Part shown: positions 9,142 through 17,171 of the stretch, in pieces
Layout: every line of letters starts with the position of its first letter
Position numbering within the stretch: the first letter of the stretch is position 1
NCBI GenBank assembly: GCA_903907075.1
Contig: CAIVMQ010000113.1
Span: 1-64,000, forward strand
Source: an uncultured Bacteroidia bacterium
GTDB taxonomy: Bacteria; Bacteroidota; Bacteroidia; Bacteroidales; Prolixibacteraceae
Direction: 5' to 3'
Length of the DNA: 64,000 bases
Made by a program: the position numbers and the translations under genes
Notes under the pieces: model-generated
What the model saw: only the letters and a program-made list of their open reading frames with translations
What the model was told of the DNA's origin: nothing
Databases searched by the model: none

Positions 9142-10947
9142 TTAATCTGATTTTTTGGCTGATCTTTTTCGTTCACCTTCATTAAGGACAATTTTACGAA
9201 GTCGTATTGATTTAGGGGTGACTTCGACATATTCGTCTTTTTGAATATATTCCAATGCCTCTTCTAAACTAAACTTAATAGGCGGTGCAAGTCGTACCTT
9301 ATCATCAGAACCGGACGCTCTCATATTGGTAAGTTTCTTTGATTTTGTCATGTTCATTACAAGATCACCTTCGCGGCTACTCTCGCCAATAACCTGACCT
9401 TCATAAATTTCCTCTTGTGGATCGATAAAGTATTTGCCACGATCCTGAAGTTTATTGAGTGCATAGGCGAAGGCGGTTCCTGTTTCAAGAGCTATTAATG
9501 AGCCATTCATTCGTGTTTCGATTGGACCTTTGTAGCGATCATATTTTATAAAGCGATGTGCCATAACTGCTTCGCCTTGAGTAGCAGTCATCATTGTGGT
9601 ACGTAAGCCGATAATTCCGCGTGAAGGGATATGGAATTCAAGGTTTATACGTTCTCCTTTTTTCTCCATATTTAGCATTTCCCCTTTTCTGCGGGTAATA
9701 AGGTCGATAGCGGTGCCGCTAAGCTCTTCGGGAAGATCGACATGAAGCATTTCTATTGGTTCATGTTTTTCGCCGTTTATCTCTTTGAAAAGAACCTGAG
9801 GTTGTCCAACCTGAAGTTCATAACCTTCGCGTCGCATGGTTTCGATTAAAACCGAAAGATGGAGTACTCCACGACCATGAACATTCCATGCATCTGCTGA
9901 ATCGGTGGTTTCGACATGTAATGCAAGATTTTTTTCCAACTCACGAATAAGTCTATCATGGATATGACGACTAGTAACTAATTTCCCCTCTTTGCCATAA
10001 AATGGAGAGTTGTTAATCGTAAATAACATACTCATCGTGGGCTCGTCGATAGAGATTGGATCTAATGGTTCCGGATTTTCGAAATCACAAATTGTATCTC
10101 CGATCTCAAAACCTTCTATTCCTACAAGTGCACAAATATCTCCGTTTGTAGCGCTGGTTACTTTTTCTCGTGCTAATCCGGTAAATAGGTGAAGCTCTTT
10201 AATCTTGGTTCTTGACGTTGTTCCATCGCGTTTAACTAATGAAACGTTCATCCCCTCTCTGAGCTCTCCTCTATGAATCCTGCCAATGGCAATACGACCC
10301 ACATATTTTGAGTAATCCAATGAGGTTACTAGCATCTGTGGAGTTCCCGGATTCTCGGTAGGAGCGGGGATATGCTCGATAATGGCATCAAATAATTCAG
10401 AAATATTTTCGGTGCGTACTTTCCAGTCGTTACTCATCCAGTTCTGTTTGGCTGATCCATAAATCGTGGGGAAGTCTAGCTGCTCCTCGGTTGCATCTAG
10501 GCTGTACATCAATTCAAAAACCTGCTCGTGGACAATGTCTGGACGGCAATTGGGCTTATCTACTTTATTGATTACTACAATGGGTTTCAATCCAAGTTGA
10601 ATCGCTTTTTGCAGTACAAATCGTGTCTGTGGCATTGTCCCCTCAAAGGCATCAACGAGTAAAAGTACACCATCAGCCATGTTTAGTACACGCTCCACTT
10701 CACCACCAAAGTCCGCATGGCCTGGAGTATCTATGATGTTTATTTTTGTCCCATTATAAACGACCGAAACGTTTTTAGCCAAAATGGTAATTCCACGTTC
10801 ACGCTCCTGATCATTATTGTCAAGGATCAATTCTCCTGGATTTTGATTATTCCTGAAGATATTTGAATCCAGAATCATTTTGTCGACCAGTGTTGTTTTT
10901 CCGTGATCGACGTGGGCAATTATTGCTATGTTTCTAATGTTTTGCAT
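9142..10947 (-). CDS. typA: Ribosome-associated translational GTPase TypA/BipA
   Basis: Translation-factor GTPase that binds the 70S ribosome and aids large-subunit assembly and stress adaptation. The 601-residue length is standard. GTPase motifs: G1 AHVDHGKTT (residues ~10-18), G2 RERGITI, G3 [16 protein letters not shown]4 NKVDKPN. These are followed by the EF-G-like domain II, domains III and V and the BipA-specific C-terminal domain (from about 480), ending in [18 protein letters not shown] perfect -7 element lies 18 bases upstream of the start, and a strong terminator follows, so it is monocistronic. Confidence 0.97.
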   Translation of the reverse strand: MQNIRNIAIIAHVDHGKTTLVDKMILDSNIFRNNQNPGELILDNNDQERERGITILAKNVSVVYNGTKINIIDTPGHADFGGEVERVLNMADGVLLLVDAFEGTMPQTRFVLQKAIQLGLKPIVVINKVDKPNCRPDIVHEQVFELMYSLDATEEQLDFPTIYGSAKQNWMSNDWKVRTENISELFDAIIEHIPAPTENPGTPQMLVTSLDYSKYVGRIAIGRIHRGELREGMNVSLVKRDGTTSRTKIKELHLFTGLAREKVTSATNGDICALVGIEGFEIGDTICDFENPEPLDPISIDEPTMSMLFTINNSPFYGKEGKLVTSRHIHDRLIRELEKNLALHVETTDSADAWNVHGRGVLHLSVLIETMRREGYELQVGQPQVLFKEINGEKHEPIEMLHVDLPEELSGTAIDLITRRKGEMLNMEKKGERINLEFHIPSRGIIGLRTTMMTATQGEAVMAHRFIKYDRYKGPIETRMNGSLIALETGTAFAYALNKLQDRGKYFIDPQEEIYEGQVIGESSREGDLVMNMTKSKKLTNMRASGSDDKVRLAPPIKFSLEEALEYIQKDEYVEVTPKSIRLRKIVLNEGERKRSAKKSD

Positions 10948-10964
10948 CTATTTATTTTGAGCCG

Positions 10965-10972
10965 CAAAGGTA
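10965..10972 (-). promoter_or_regulatory. Bacteroidota -7 promoter element for typA
   Basis: On the minus strand TACCTTTG matches TAnnTTTG exactly, 18-25 bases before the typA ATG. A perfect -33 TTG is not seen at the usual spacing. Confidence 0.5.
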
Positions 10973-11475
10973 GTCAATTATTCGATGGTTTAACCTACCT
11001 ATCACTTATCTCACTAATCTATTCTATCAATGGCATTTATAAACTTTATTGCAATCTTAATATTATGTTAGGAATCAAACAGTGTGTGAGGTTAACATGT
11101 TGTTTTTAAATCGGATATATCCGATTGGGTTGTTTTAGGCTTGTCGTTATATCTCTCTTACTGTTAGCCTGATAGTCTATGAATTTTTGAAGATCAATCA
11201 TCATTGTTTCTTTCCTATTGTACGGATTGTGAGTTCTGATTTAGTTTTTAATACGCTACAGGAACTGCTATATTATTTTAATATTAATTAAAACTAATTT
11301 TTGCATCTTTAACGTGTCTGATCCACCTCTGTGGTCTGTTTTTGTATGACACGATTAATTTTTAAAGTGGGATTCAGGATTAATGATTATTCAGTTTTTA
11401 TTTGCCATATTTGCGTACCATTCTTGACAGGGATGTTTTTAATTTTTCTTCCATTTTGAACATAAATATTTTCGC
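10973..11475. other. Intergenic region between typA and nfo
   Basis: About 500 bases between divergent genes. Visible structure: a perfect 18-bp palindrome at 11109-11126, an AT-rich inverted repeat near 11270-11290, and a small hairpin (CCAC-CTCT-GTGG) followed by T5 near 11323-11345. The small ORFs here are short, low-complexity and antisense to each other; I see no credible gene. Confidence 0.4.
11109..11126. repeat. Perfect 18-bp palindrome upstream of typA/nfo
   Basis: AATCGGATATATCCGATT reads the same on both strands. It could be a binding site for a dimeric regulator in this divergent promoter region, but no regulator can be assigned. Confidence 0.4.
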
Positions 11476-12318
11476 ATGAAGTATATAGGTGCACATGTTA
11501 GTGCGGGTGGTGGCGTTGAAAATGCTCCGCTTAATGCCAAGGCAATCGGGGCTAAGGCGTTTGCCCTTTTTACAAAGAATCAAAAACAATGGAATGCTGC
11601 CCCTTTAACCGCGGCCAGTATCGCTGCCTTTAAACACAATTGCGATACGCATGGTTTTTTGCCTGAGATGATCCTTCCACACGATAGCTATTTGATAAAT
11701 CTTGGTCATCCAGAAGAGGAGGGGCTTAATAAATCAAGAGAGGCCTTCAATGATGAGATGTTACGTTGTGAGCAACTCGGATTGAAAATGTTAAATTTCC
11801 ATCCTGGAAGTCATCTAAATAAAATATCCCCCTCCGAATGTTTGTCTAGAATTGCCGAATCAATTAATATTGCGTTGCGGGCTACTCATGGTGTTTCTGC
11901 AGTAATTGAAAATACAGCAGGGCAGGGAACCAATATGGGATATGCATTTGAACATCTTGCTGAGATTATTAGCCAGGTTGATGATAAATCGCGCGTAGGG
12001 GTATGCCTCGATACCTGTCATACCTTTACCGCAGGCTATGACCTGCGGACAAAAGATGTTTTTGATCAGACATTTTCGAAATTTGATGAAGTAGTAGGCT
12101 TTAATTACCTGCGTGCTATTCACCTCAACGATTCCAAAAAAGAGTTAGCTACACGTGTCGATCGACACAACAGTATTGGACAAGGATTTATCGGAATGGA
12201 GCTTTTTGAGTTGATTATGAACGATTCCAATTTTGATCAAATGCCCATTATCCTCGAAACTCCCGATGATACGATTTGGGCAGAAGAGATACGATTATTA
12301 TATTCATTTATTAGATAG
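11476..12318 (+). CDS. nfo: Endonuclease IV (AP endonuclease)
   Basis: Zinc-dependent AP endonuclease that cuts 5' of abasic sites in base-excision repair. The 280-residue protein shows the family pattern: start [18 protein letters not shown], zinc ligands within [49 protein letters not shown] and [12 protein letters not shown], then the terminal ILETPDD. All nine metal-ligand positions appear present. Transcribed alone. Confidence 0.95.
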   Translation: MKYIGAHVSAGGGVENAPLNAKAIGAKAFALFTKNQKQWNAAPLTAASIAAFKHNCDTHGFLPEMILPHDSYLINLGHPEEEGLNKSREAFNDEMLRCEQLGLKMLNFHPGSHLNKISPSECLSRIAESINIALRATHGVSAVIENTAGQGTNMGYAFEHLAEIISQVDDKSRVGVCLDTCHTFTAGYDLRTKDVFDQTFSKFDEVVGFNYLRAIHLNDSKKELATRVDRHNSIGQGFIGMELFELIMNDSNFDQMPIILETPDDTIWAEEIRLLYSFIR

Positions 12319-12512
12319 TTTTATTGGTTATTTTTTTTGTTTAATTAATCAATTAATTATATTTGTAAAGTATATGATACTAAATAAGTTCAGCCTCCGG
12401 ACTTTAATTCCATTCAGAAGTAATTTAACTGTTTATTGTTAAGGTTTAGGCCTGATTAGTATTGTGTGATTTCTAGCTTGTTTTTCCGATTTTCCAAGTC
12501 ATTTATTATAGC

Positions 12513-12520
12513 TAAATTTG
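12513..12520 (+). promoter_or_regulatory. -7 element abutting the start codon of the 12522 gene
   Basis: TAAATTTG, a perfect TAnnTTTG match, ends one base before the ATG at 12522. If used, the transcript would start at or very near the start codon (leaderless mRNA). Confidence 0.4.
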
Positions 12521-12521
12521 T

Positions 12522-13049
12522 ATGGAAGATTATTTTTCTCCGGAAGAGATCCGAACTTTAATTAGTAGGTGTGACTCTGACCGTCAGCGAATTGTATTAT
12601 TCTTACTGTATAATTATGGATTATCAGTTGCAGAGGCTGCCGAATTAAAGGCAGGGCAATTTATGCTGAAACCCGATTATATACTCTTTAATTTTAACCG
12701 GAAAATTACCGGTAAAAGCCATACCTACAAGATACAATCTGAAAATTCCCGCCTGTTTTACAGAGTGCTTAGCAAGTTGCAACATCACGAACCTCTCTTG
12801 CACAAAGATAAAAACCTTCCGGTTTCAGAGTCAATAATTAAGAAAGACCTGTTTGACCTTGCCATAACAATGAATCGCAAGATTATAGATTCTCAGTTAT
12901 TTGAAAGTCATTTGTTTTGGTTGTTTCGTAAAGGTGTGAGTTTTGCTCAGGCTGTAGAAGAGTATGGGCTCGCTCTTTCGGGAAAACCATTTAAGATTTG
13001 GGAAAGTGCTATGCTTTCGGGACGACTATGGCCTGTTCTTTTGGATTAA
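12522..13049 (+). CDS. Tyrosine-recombinase-like protein lacking catalytic residues
   Basis: A 175-residue protein. LLYNYGLSVAEAAELKAGQF resembles box I of tyrosine recombinases (consensus GLRxSEALxL), and ITGKSHTYKIQ resembles the beta-hairpin that follows. But the catalytic arginine position is Ser (YGLSVAE), the HxLRH box appears only as HLFWLFRKGVSFAQAVEEYGL, and no C-terminal active-site tyrosine is recognisable. There is no N-terminal core-binding domain. It may be a non-catalytic, domesticated relative of Xer/integrase proteins; there are no mobile-element traces around it. The similarity is weak and the function unknown. Confidence 0.5.
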   Translation: MEDYFSPEEIRTLISRCDSDRQRIVLFLLYNYGLSVAEAAELKAGQFMLKPDYILFNFNRKITGKSHTYKIQSENSRLFYRVLSKLQHHEPLLHKDKNLPVSESIIKKDLFDLAITMNRKIIDSQLFESHLFWLFRKGVSFAQAVEEYGLALSGKPFKIWESAMLSGRLWPVLLD

Positions 13050-13075
13050 CCATTTAATTTTGGACAATTATTAAT

Positions 13076-14503
13076 TTATTTAGTTATCCCCTTCCGAGAA
13101 TCTGTTCTAAAGGGATTAGCCGGTAGACCTTCACTGTTATATAGGTTTAGATCGTCGGGGTTATCTGCCCAGCCATACCTTATTTCAGCAGGGTGGTTAA
13201 CTTCATCACTAGAGATGCTTATCGTATTGCTCCCTGTGATAATAGCTTTGGCCCATTTGAATGGACCGTCTTTTGTTGCGATAGTAAATCCGGTGATATA
13301 ACCATATTTACTGTTTGCCTGCAGTCCTTTGCCAACATGATCGAATGTTACCTCGATATTGCTTTGGGTGACTTTCATCCCTTTGTAGGTTGGTCCGGTA
13401 TAGACCAGAGTTTCTCCATAGGCAACCTTTCTGGCAGCCAAGGAGAGTCGATATCCAACTGTTTGTTTATCGGTAGGATGAATATCAACCGCATCACCAA
13501 CATCGATAATCGTAGCCATTCCTGTATTTTCTAACTCAAGTGTTTGGGTCTGCGCTTCCCTTAATTCTGCCCACTCACTTTCTGAGGGCTCGGGAACACT
13601 CTTTTTGAAATTAGCCAATTGAACGAACAAGAAAGGGAAATTTCCTTCTCCCCATTTGGTTCGCCAGTCTTTGATCATATTTGGAAATACCCGCTTGTAT
13701 TGTTGAGCTCGAGAAGCATTCGATTCCCCCTGGTACCAAATAGCACCCTTGATTCCGTAAGGTATTATGGGATTTAGCATTCCATTATAAAGCAATGTGG
13801 GATAGCTGTTGGGATTTACTTTCCCACTACTCATATCAACACTTTTAAGTTTTTCTAACAAACTTGAAAAGTCAGGGTCTAAAGCGATCGCCTCAGGGCT
13901 CATCCATGTTTCTGCGACCGTTCCACCCCAGGAGGTATGAATAAGGCCAATCGGTACCTTTGCTTCTTCAGAGAGATTACGTCCAAAGAAATATCCTACA
14001 GCAGAGCACTCTGATACTGTCTGAGGTGAGCAGACAGCCCATTCTCCCTCCTCCAGATTCTCCTGAGGCTCCTTAGCGACTCTCTTTCCAACCGTAAAGA
14101 ATCTGATCGATGGATAGTTAGCCGCTGCAATTTCAGCGGCGGCATTTTTTGTAGAGGAGACTTTAAATTCCATATTCGATTGTCCTGAGCATACCCAAAC
14201 TTCTCCGATCAGAATATTAGAGATCGTTTTTATATCCTTGCCCTTAACACTCATCGTATATGGCCCTCCATAGTTCATCTTTGGAAGATCAATACGCCAT
14301 TTCCCATCCTTGCCTGCGCGCGTGCTTTTTACACTCTTGTCGATTGTTATTGTGATCTTTTCGTTTGGTGAGGCCCATCCCCAGACAGGAATAGCGATTC
14401 CCTGCTGAAGAACCATGTTATTACTGAAAAATGGGGGCAGTTTAATCTGTGAGAATCCTGCCATCGTTAACAAAAGCAGAAATAATACGAGTTTAGTTTT
14501 CAT
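13076..14503 (-). CDS. Sialate O-acetylesterase
   Basis: Secreted or periplasmic SGNH-type esterase that removes O-acetyl groups from sialic acids or other acetylated glycans. It has 475 residues with a signal peptide (MKTKLVLFLLLLTMAGFSQ). An N-terminal beta-rich domain starts at KLPPFFSNNMVLQQ. The catalytic block I is VWVCSGQSNMEF, a conserved GAIWYQGESNA follows, and the late D/H pair lies in VGDAVDIHPTDKQTVG. All expected motifs are present. It is separated by about 100 bases from the PhzF-like gene on the same strand. There are no sialic-acid catabolism genes nearby, so the natural substrate is uncertain. Confidence 0.88.
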   Translation of the reverse strand: MKTKLVLFLLLLTMAGFSQIKLPPFFSNNMVLQQGIAIPVWGWASPNEKITITIDKSVKSTRAGKDGKWRIDLPKMNYGGPYTMSVKGKDIKTISNILIGEVWVCSGQSNMEFKVSSTKNAAAEIAAANYPSIRFFTVGKRVAKEPQENLEEGEWAVCSPQTVSECSAVGYFFGRNLSEEAKVPIGLIHTSWGGTVAETWMSPEAIALDPDFSSLLEKLKSVDMSSGKVNPNSYPTLLYNGMLNPIIPYGIKGAIWYQGESNASRAQQYKRVFPNMIKDWRTKWGEGNFPFLFVQLANFKKSVPEPSESEWAELREAQTQTLELENTGMATIIDVGDAVDIHPTDKQTVGYRLSLAARKVAYGETLVYTGPTYKGMKVTQSNIEVTFDHVGKGLQANSKYGYITGFTIATKDGPFKWAKAIITGSNTISISSDEVNHPAEIRYGWADNPDDLNLYNSEGLPANPFRTDSRKGITK

Positions 14504-14599
14504 TAGTGTTTCTTTTGTTGTGAGTGTTTAGTTTGATTAGTATAGTTTTATTTTTATTCTTTTTTAGTGAATAAGCAGCTCTAAATTAAAGACTTAAAT

Positions 14600-15388
14600 T
14601 TAATTAATTTTTATTGTTCCTGTTAAGTAAGTAGTTGCTTCACCTGATATTAATACGCGATCGTTGAGAAGCTCACATTCGAGTTTGCCACTTCTCGAGG
14701 AGAGCTGCTGAGCTTTAAATGTACTCTTTCCTAATCGAGCTGCCCAGAATGGAACCAAGGAGGTATGTGCAGATCCTGTTACAGGATCTTCGTTTATCCC
14801 AACAGCTGGTGCAAAGAATCGCGAAACAAAATCACAGTCTATTCCTGGCGCAGTAACTATTAGTCCACGCGCATCAATATTCTTTAAAATGCTGAAATCT
14901 GGGCTGAGTGATTCAATATCGCCCTGTGATGAAAAGTAAAGTAGGTAATCGGTTTTCCCTTTCCAAAGTTCTATTGGTGTTTTCCCCAATCCCTCAAAAA
15001 GATTCTCAGGGGCCACTGCAGGAGCAAGATGATCAGCAGGGAAATTTAAAGTAAGTACCGTTCCACTTCTTTTTACTTCAAGTATTCCGCTATGACGAGA
15101 TTTAAAGAGCAGCTGATCATCCACATAATTTAGATGATTAAAAAGGATGTGGGCTGCGGCTAAGGTTGCATGGCCGCATAAATCGACCTCTACAAGTGGG
15201 GTAAACCATCTAATCTCGTAATAATTCTCCCGTTTAACAAAAAAGGCCGTCTCTGAGAGATTATTTTCAGTCGCTATATTTTGAAGCAAATCATCCTCGA
15301 GCCAATTTTCCAGTGGAGATACCGCGGCTGGATTTCCCCTGAAGATTTTCTCCGCAAAGGCATCTACGGTATATATTGGAAGATTCAT
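14600..15388 (-). CDS. PhzF-family isomerase/epimerase-like protein
   Basis: A 262-residue member of the PhzF/diaminopimelate-epimerase fold. Family motifs: MNLPIYTVDAFAEKIFRGNPAAV at the N terminus, the catalytic-glutamate segment NLSETAFFV (near residue 45), the DLCGHATLAAAH loop, and EDPVTGSAHTSL in the second half-domain. The family includes phenazine isomerases but most members, including Bacteroidota ones, have unknown small-molecule substrates; no phenazine genes are here. Confidence 0.85.
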   Translation of the reverse strand: MNLPIYTVDAFAEKIFRGNPAAVSPLENWLEDDLLQNIATENNLSETAFFVKRENYYEIRWFTPLVEVDLCGHATLAAAHILFNHLNYVDDQLLFKSRHSGILEVKRSGTVLTLNFPADHLAPAVAPENLFEGLGKTPIELWKGKTDYLLYFSSQGDIESLSPDFSILKNIDARGLIVTAPGIDCDFVSRFFAPAVGINEDPVTGSAHTSLVPFWAARLGKSTFKAQQLSSRSGKLECELLNDRVLISGEATTYLTGTIKIN

Positions 15389-15514
15389 AGCGAAAACTTT
15401 TCTTTTTAAAGAAAGGGTGTTTATTTTTCAAAGGTAGCATATCAATTGTAAAATCACAATTCGTTCATTTTAGACTTAGTTTTATTATTTTAGGACTTTA
15501 ATTATATCCACTTA

Positions 15515-16282
15515 ATGCGAAACTATATTCTTTCAGAAACAAATTGGAAGGCAGTAAAACAGACAGACTTTCAGCTGGCTGTCTTACCATGGGGAGCCAC
15601 CGAGGCTCATAATTACCATCTTCCATATGGCACCGATACTATTATTGCAGGGCGTATCGCAGAGGCGGCGGCCCAATTAGCCTCTAATCGTGGTGGAAAG
15701 GTAATCGTCCTGCCCACAATTCCGTATGGAGTTAATACTGGTCAGCGTGACATAACACTCGATATGAATTTAAATCCGAGTACTCAACTGCTTATTCTTA
15801 AAGATTTAATTACAGTATTAGATCGGCAAGGAATATTTAAGTTGGTGATTCTAAATGCGCATGGGGGAAATGATTTTAAGCAGATGATTAGGGAACTAAA
15901 TCTTGAATTTCCACAAATGTTTATTTGTCAATGTGATTGGTTTAAAATTTCGGGGGCTTCAGATTATTTTGAAGATATGGGTGAGCATGCCGGTGAAGTT
16001 GAGACTAGTTTCATGCAGTATTTAACCCCTGAATTGGTGTTGCCACTTCATGAAGCCGGTGATGGTAAGGCAAAGGTATTTGCAGTTAATGCGCTAAATG
16101 AATCATGGGCATGGGCTGAACGAGAGTGGTCCAAGGTTACTAAGGATACTGGAATTGGCAATCCGGCTAAGGCGAATAAAGAGAAGGGGGAGGCATTTTT
16201 TACGTTTGTAGTTGCCAAAATTGGGGAATTTCTCTTTGAGTTAACTGTAATAGACTTATCAGCAATGTACCGCGACAAGTAA
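15515..16282 (+). CDS. Creatininase-family amidohydrolase
   Basis: A 255-residue metal-dependent hydrolase of the creatininase family (creatinine amidohydrolase, FAPy deformylase, MftE-like). Metal-binding motifs: VLPWGATEAHNYHLPYGTDT near residues 24-43, then NAHGGND and GEHAGEVETS. The family is functionally mixed, so the substrate cannot be deduced; there is no mycofactocin or creatinine pathway nearby. It converges on the predicted non-coding RNA at 16303-16852. Confidence 0.85.
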   Translation: MRNYILSETNWKAVKQTDFQLAVLPWGATEAHNYHLPYGTDTIIAGRIAEAAAQLASNRGGKVIVLPTIPYGVNTGQRDITLDMNLNPSTQLLILKDLITVLDRQGIFKLVILNAHGGNDFKQMIRELNLEFPQMFICQCDWFKISGASDYFEDMGEHAGEVETSFMQYLTPELVLPLHEAGDGKAKVFAVNALNESWAWAEREWSKVTKDTGIGNPAKANKEKGEAFFTFVVAKIGEFLFELTVIDLSAMYRDK

Positions 16283-16302
16283 AAGTTTTTAGGTATTGGC
16301 AT

Positions 16303-16343
16303 AAAACACAAATGGGAACTACTCTTTCAAGTTGTTCCCATTT
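16303..16343 (-). terminator. Terminator-like 3' hairpin of the predicted ncRNA
   Basis: On the minus strand AAATGGGAAC-A-ACTT-GAAA-GAGT-A-GTTCCCATTT forms 14 base pairs with one A.A mismatch and a GAAA tetraloop, followed by GTGTTTTATG. No T run follows on the plus strand, so it points to minus-strand transcription. Confidence 0.65.
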
Positions 16344-16852
16344 CGTCGCTGATAAATTGCTTTATCTGCGGCGTCAGACTACGGTTATCATGGTTGGCTG
16401 CTTTTTACCGCTTTCCTGCTTACGCATTACAGCGATTACTTTCGCAACCCATCGCTTTTGGATTCGGCTGTTTAGAACCTTACCCTCTTGCTGTTCCTTC
16501 GGTTCCCCTTGCGGTCGACCTTCCAGAACGGAGTGCCTCTAGATATGCAGGGTGGTTCATCTCTTTCGATCTGCCTTCTGCTGCATGAAACATATCGGCC
16601 TTACAGCCTCTTTGTTTCTCGGATTACCTTACAAAACTTTCGTTCCTTGTCTCCTCCGACCTTCGACTCAACCTTCTAATGAACGACTAGCGTTATTTCC
16701 GGCTGATTGTCCGATTGGATCACCTCCTCTCGTTCAACCTCTGACTCCTCTGATGCGCAAACCCTAAAGTTTGACCGATCCGGATCCTTACTCAACTAAG
16801 TGTCTCTCTCCGTCTCCACATCTTCAAAGTAACCTTTTATCGCTTATCTGAT
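16303..16852 (-). ncRNA. Predicted large structured non-coding RNA, family not recognised
   Basis: About 550 nt with no acceptable ORF on either strand but with transcript architecture on the minus strand: a Bacteroidota promoter (TTG-N21-TATATTTG, 16888-16857) at its 5' end and a GAAA-capped terminator-like hairpin at its 3' end. The minus strand is purine-rich and more GC-rich than its surroundings. Hairpins closed by GNRA tetraloops are: GGAAC-GAAA-GTTTT (16633-16646), GGTTGC-GAAA-GTAATC (16434-16449), CGCT-gtaa-TGC-GTAA-GCA-ggaa-AGCG (16409-16434), GATAAA-GCAA-TTTATC (16351-16366) and the 3' hairpin. A further stem pairs GGAACC with GGTTCT near 16474-16506. It is not RNase P RNA, tmRNA or a recognisable group II intron (no conserved core, tRNA-like end or domain V). 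The plus-strand ORFs in the track (16312-16767) are its antisense shadows. Confidence 0.6.
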
Positions 16853-16856
16853 ATTT

Positions 16857-16888
16857 CAAATATACTACAGATAGTACCCCGAATGCAA
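16857..16888 (-). promoter_or_regulatory. Promoter of the predicted ncRNA
   Basis: On the minus strand TTG (16888-16886), a 21-base spacer and TATATTTG (16864-16857) match the Bacteroidota primary sigma-factor consensus TTG-N19-21-TAnnTTTG perfectly. It is one of the best promoters in the window although no ORF lies downstream. Confidence 0.65.
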
Positions 16889-17171
16889 CTATTTCATCAT
16901 TTTTGTATCAACAATGTATCAACCTTTAATTAACATAAATTATGAACAATTGTTTATACTGTAAATCCATTTAAGTATATGCAAATAAGGAGCTAACGAT
17001 TTTTTACTTCGGATTATTTTAATTGCTGCTTCTTTCTGGTATTGCAGATTTTAAAAATAACAGTAGATAAATAACAATCATCAGGAAGATTTGGATCTTT
17101 TAAAATGCGCAATAAACCATAAGCGACAAGATAACCGTACAACTGAATCTGAGATGAAACCTTGTGAATGC
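16889..17171. other. Gene-free stretch between the ncRNA promoter and the response-regulator gene
   Basis: Together with the ncRNA this makes about 890 bases without a protein gene. AT-rich with no ORF, palindrome or terminator that I can support. Confidence 0.4.

Noticed and set aside
16312-16767. Four overlapping plus-strand ORFs of 63-76 residues
   Set aside because: Overlapping in different frames, rich in Cys/Ser/Pro/Leu from a pyrimidine-rich strand, and exactly antisense to the predicted structured RNA; no family features.
16303-16852. RNase P RNA, tmRNA or group II intron as the identity of the structured region
   Set aside because: No GAGGAAAGTCC-type RNase P core, no tRNA-like 3' end or coding tag, and no domain V-like hairpin with AGC triad or reverse-transcriptase ORF.
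16303-16852. CsrB-like RNA because of many GGA triplets
   Set aside because: The number of GGA triplets is about what the purine-rich composition predicts, and CsrA is not typical of Bacteroidota.
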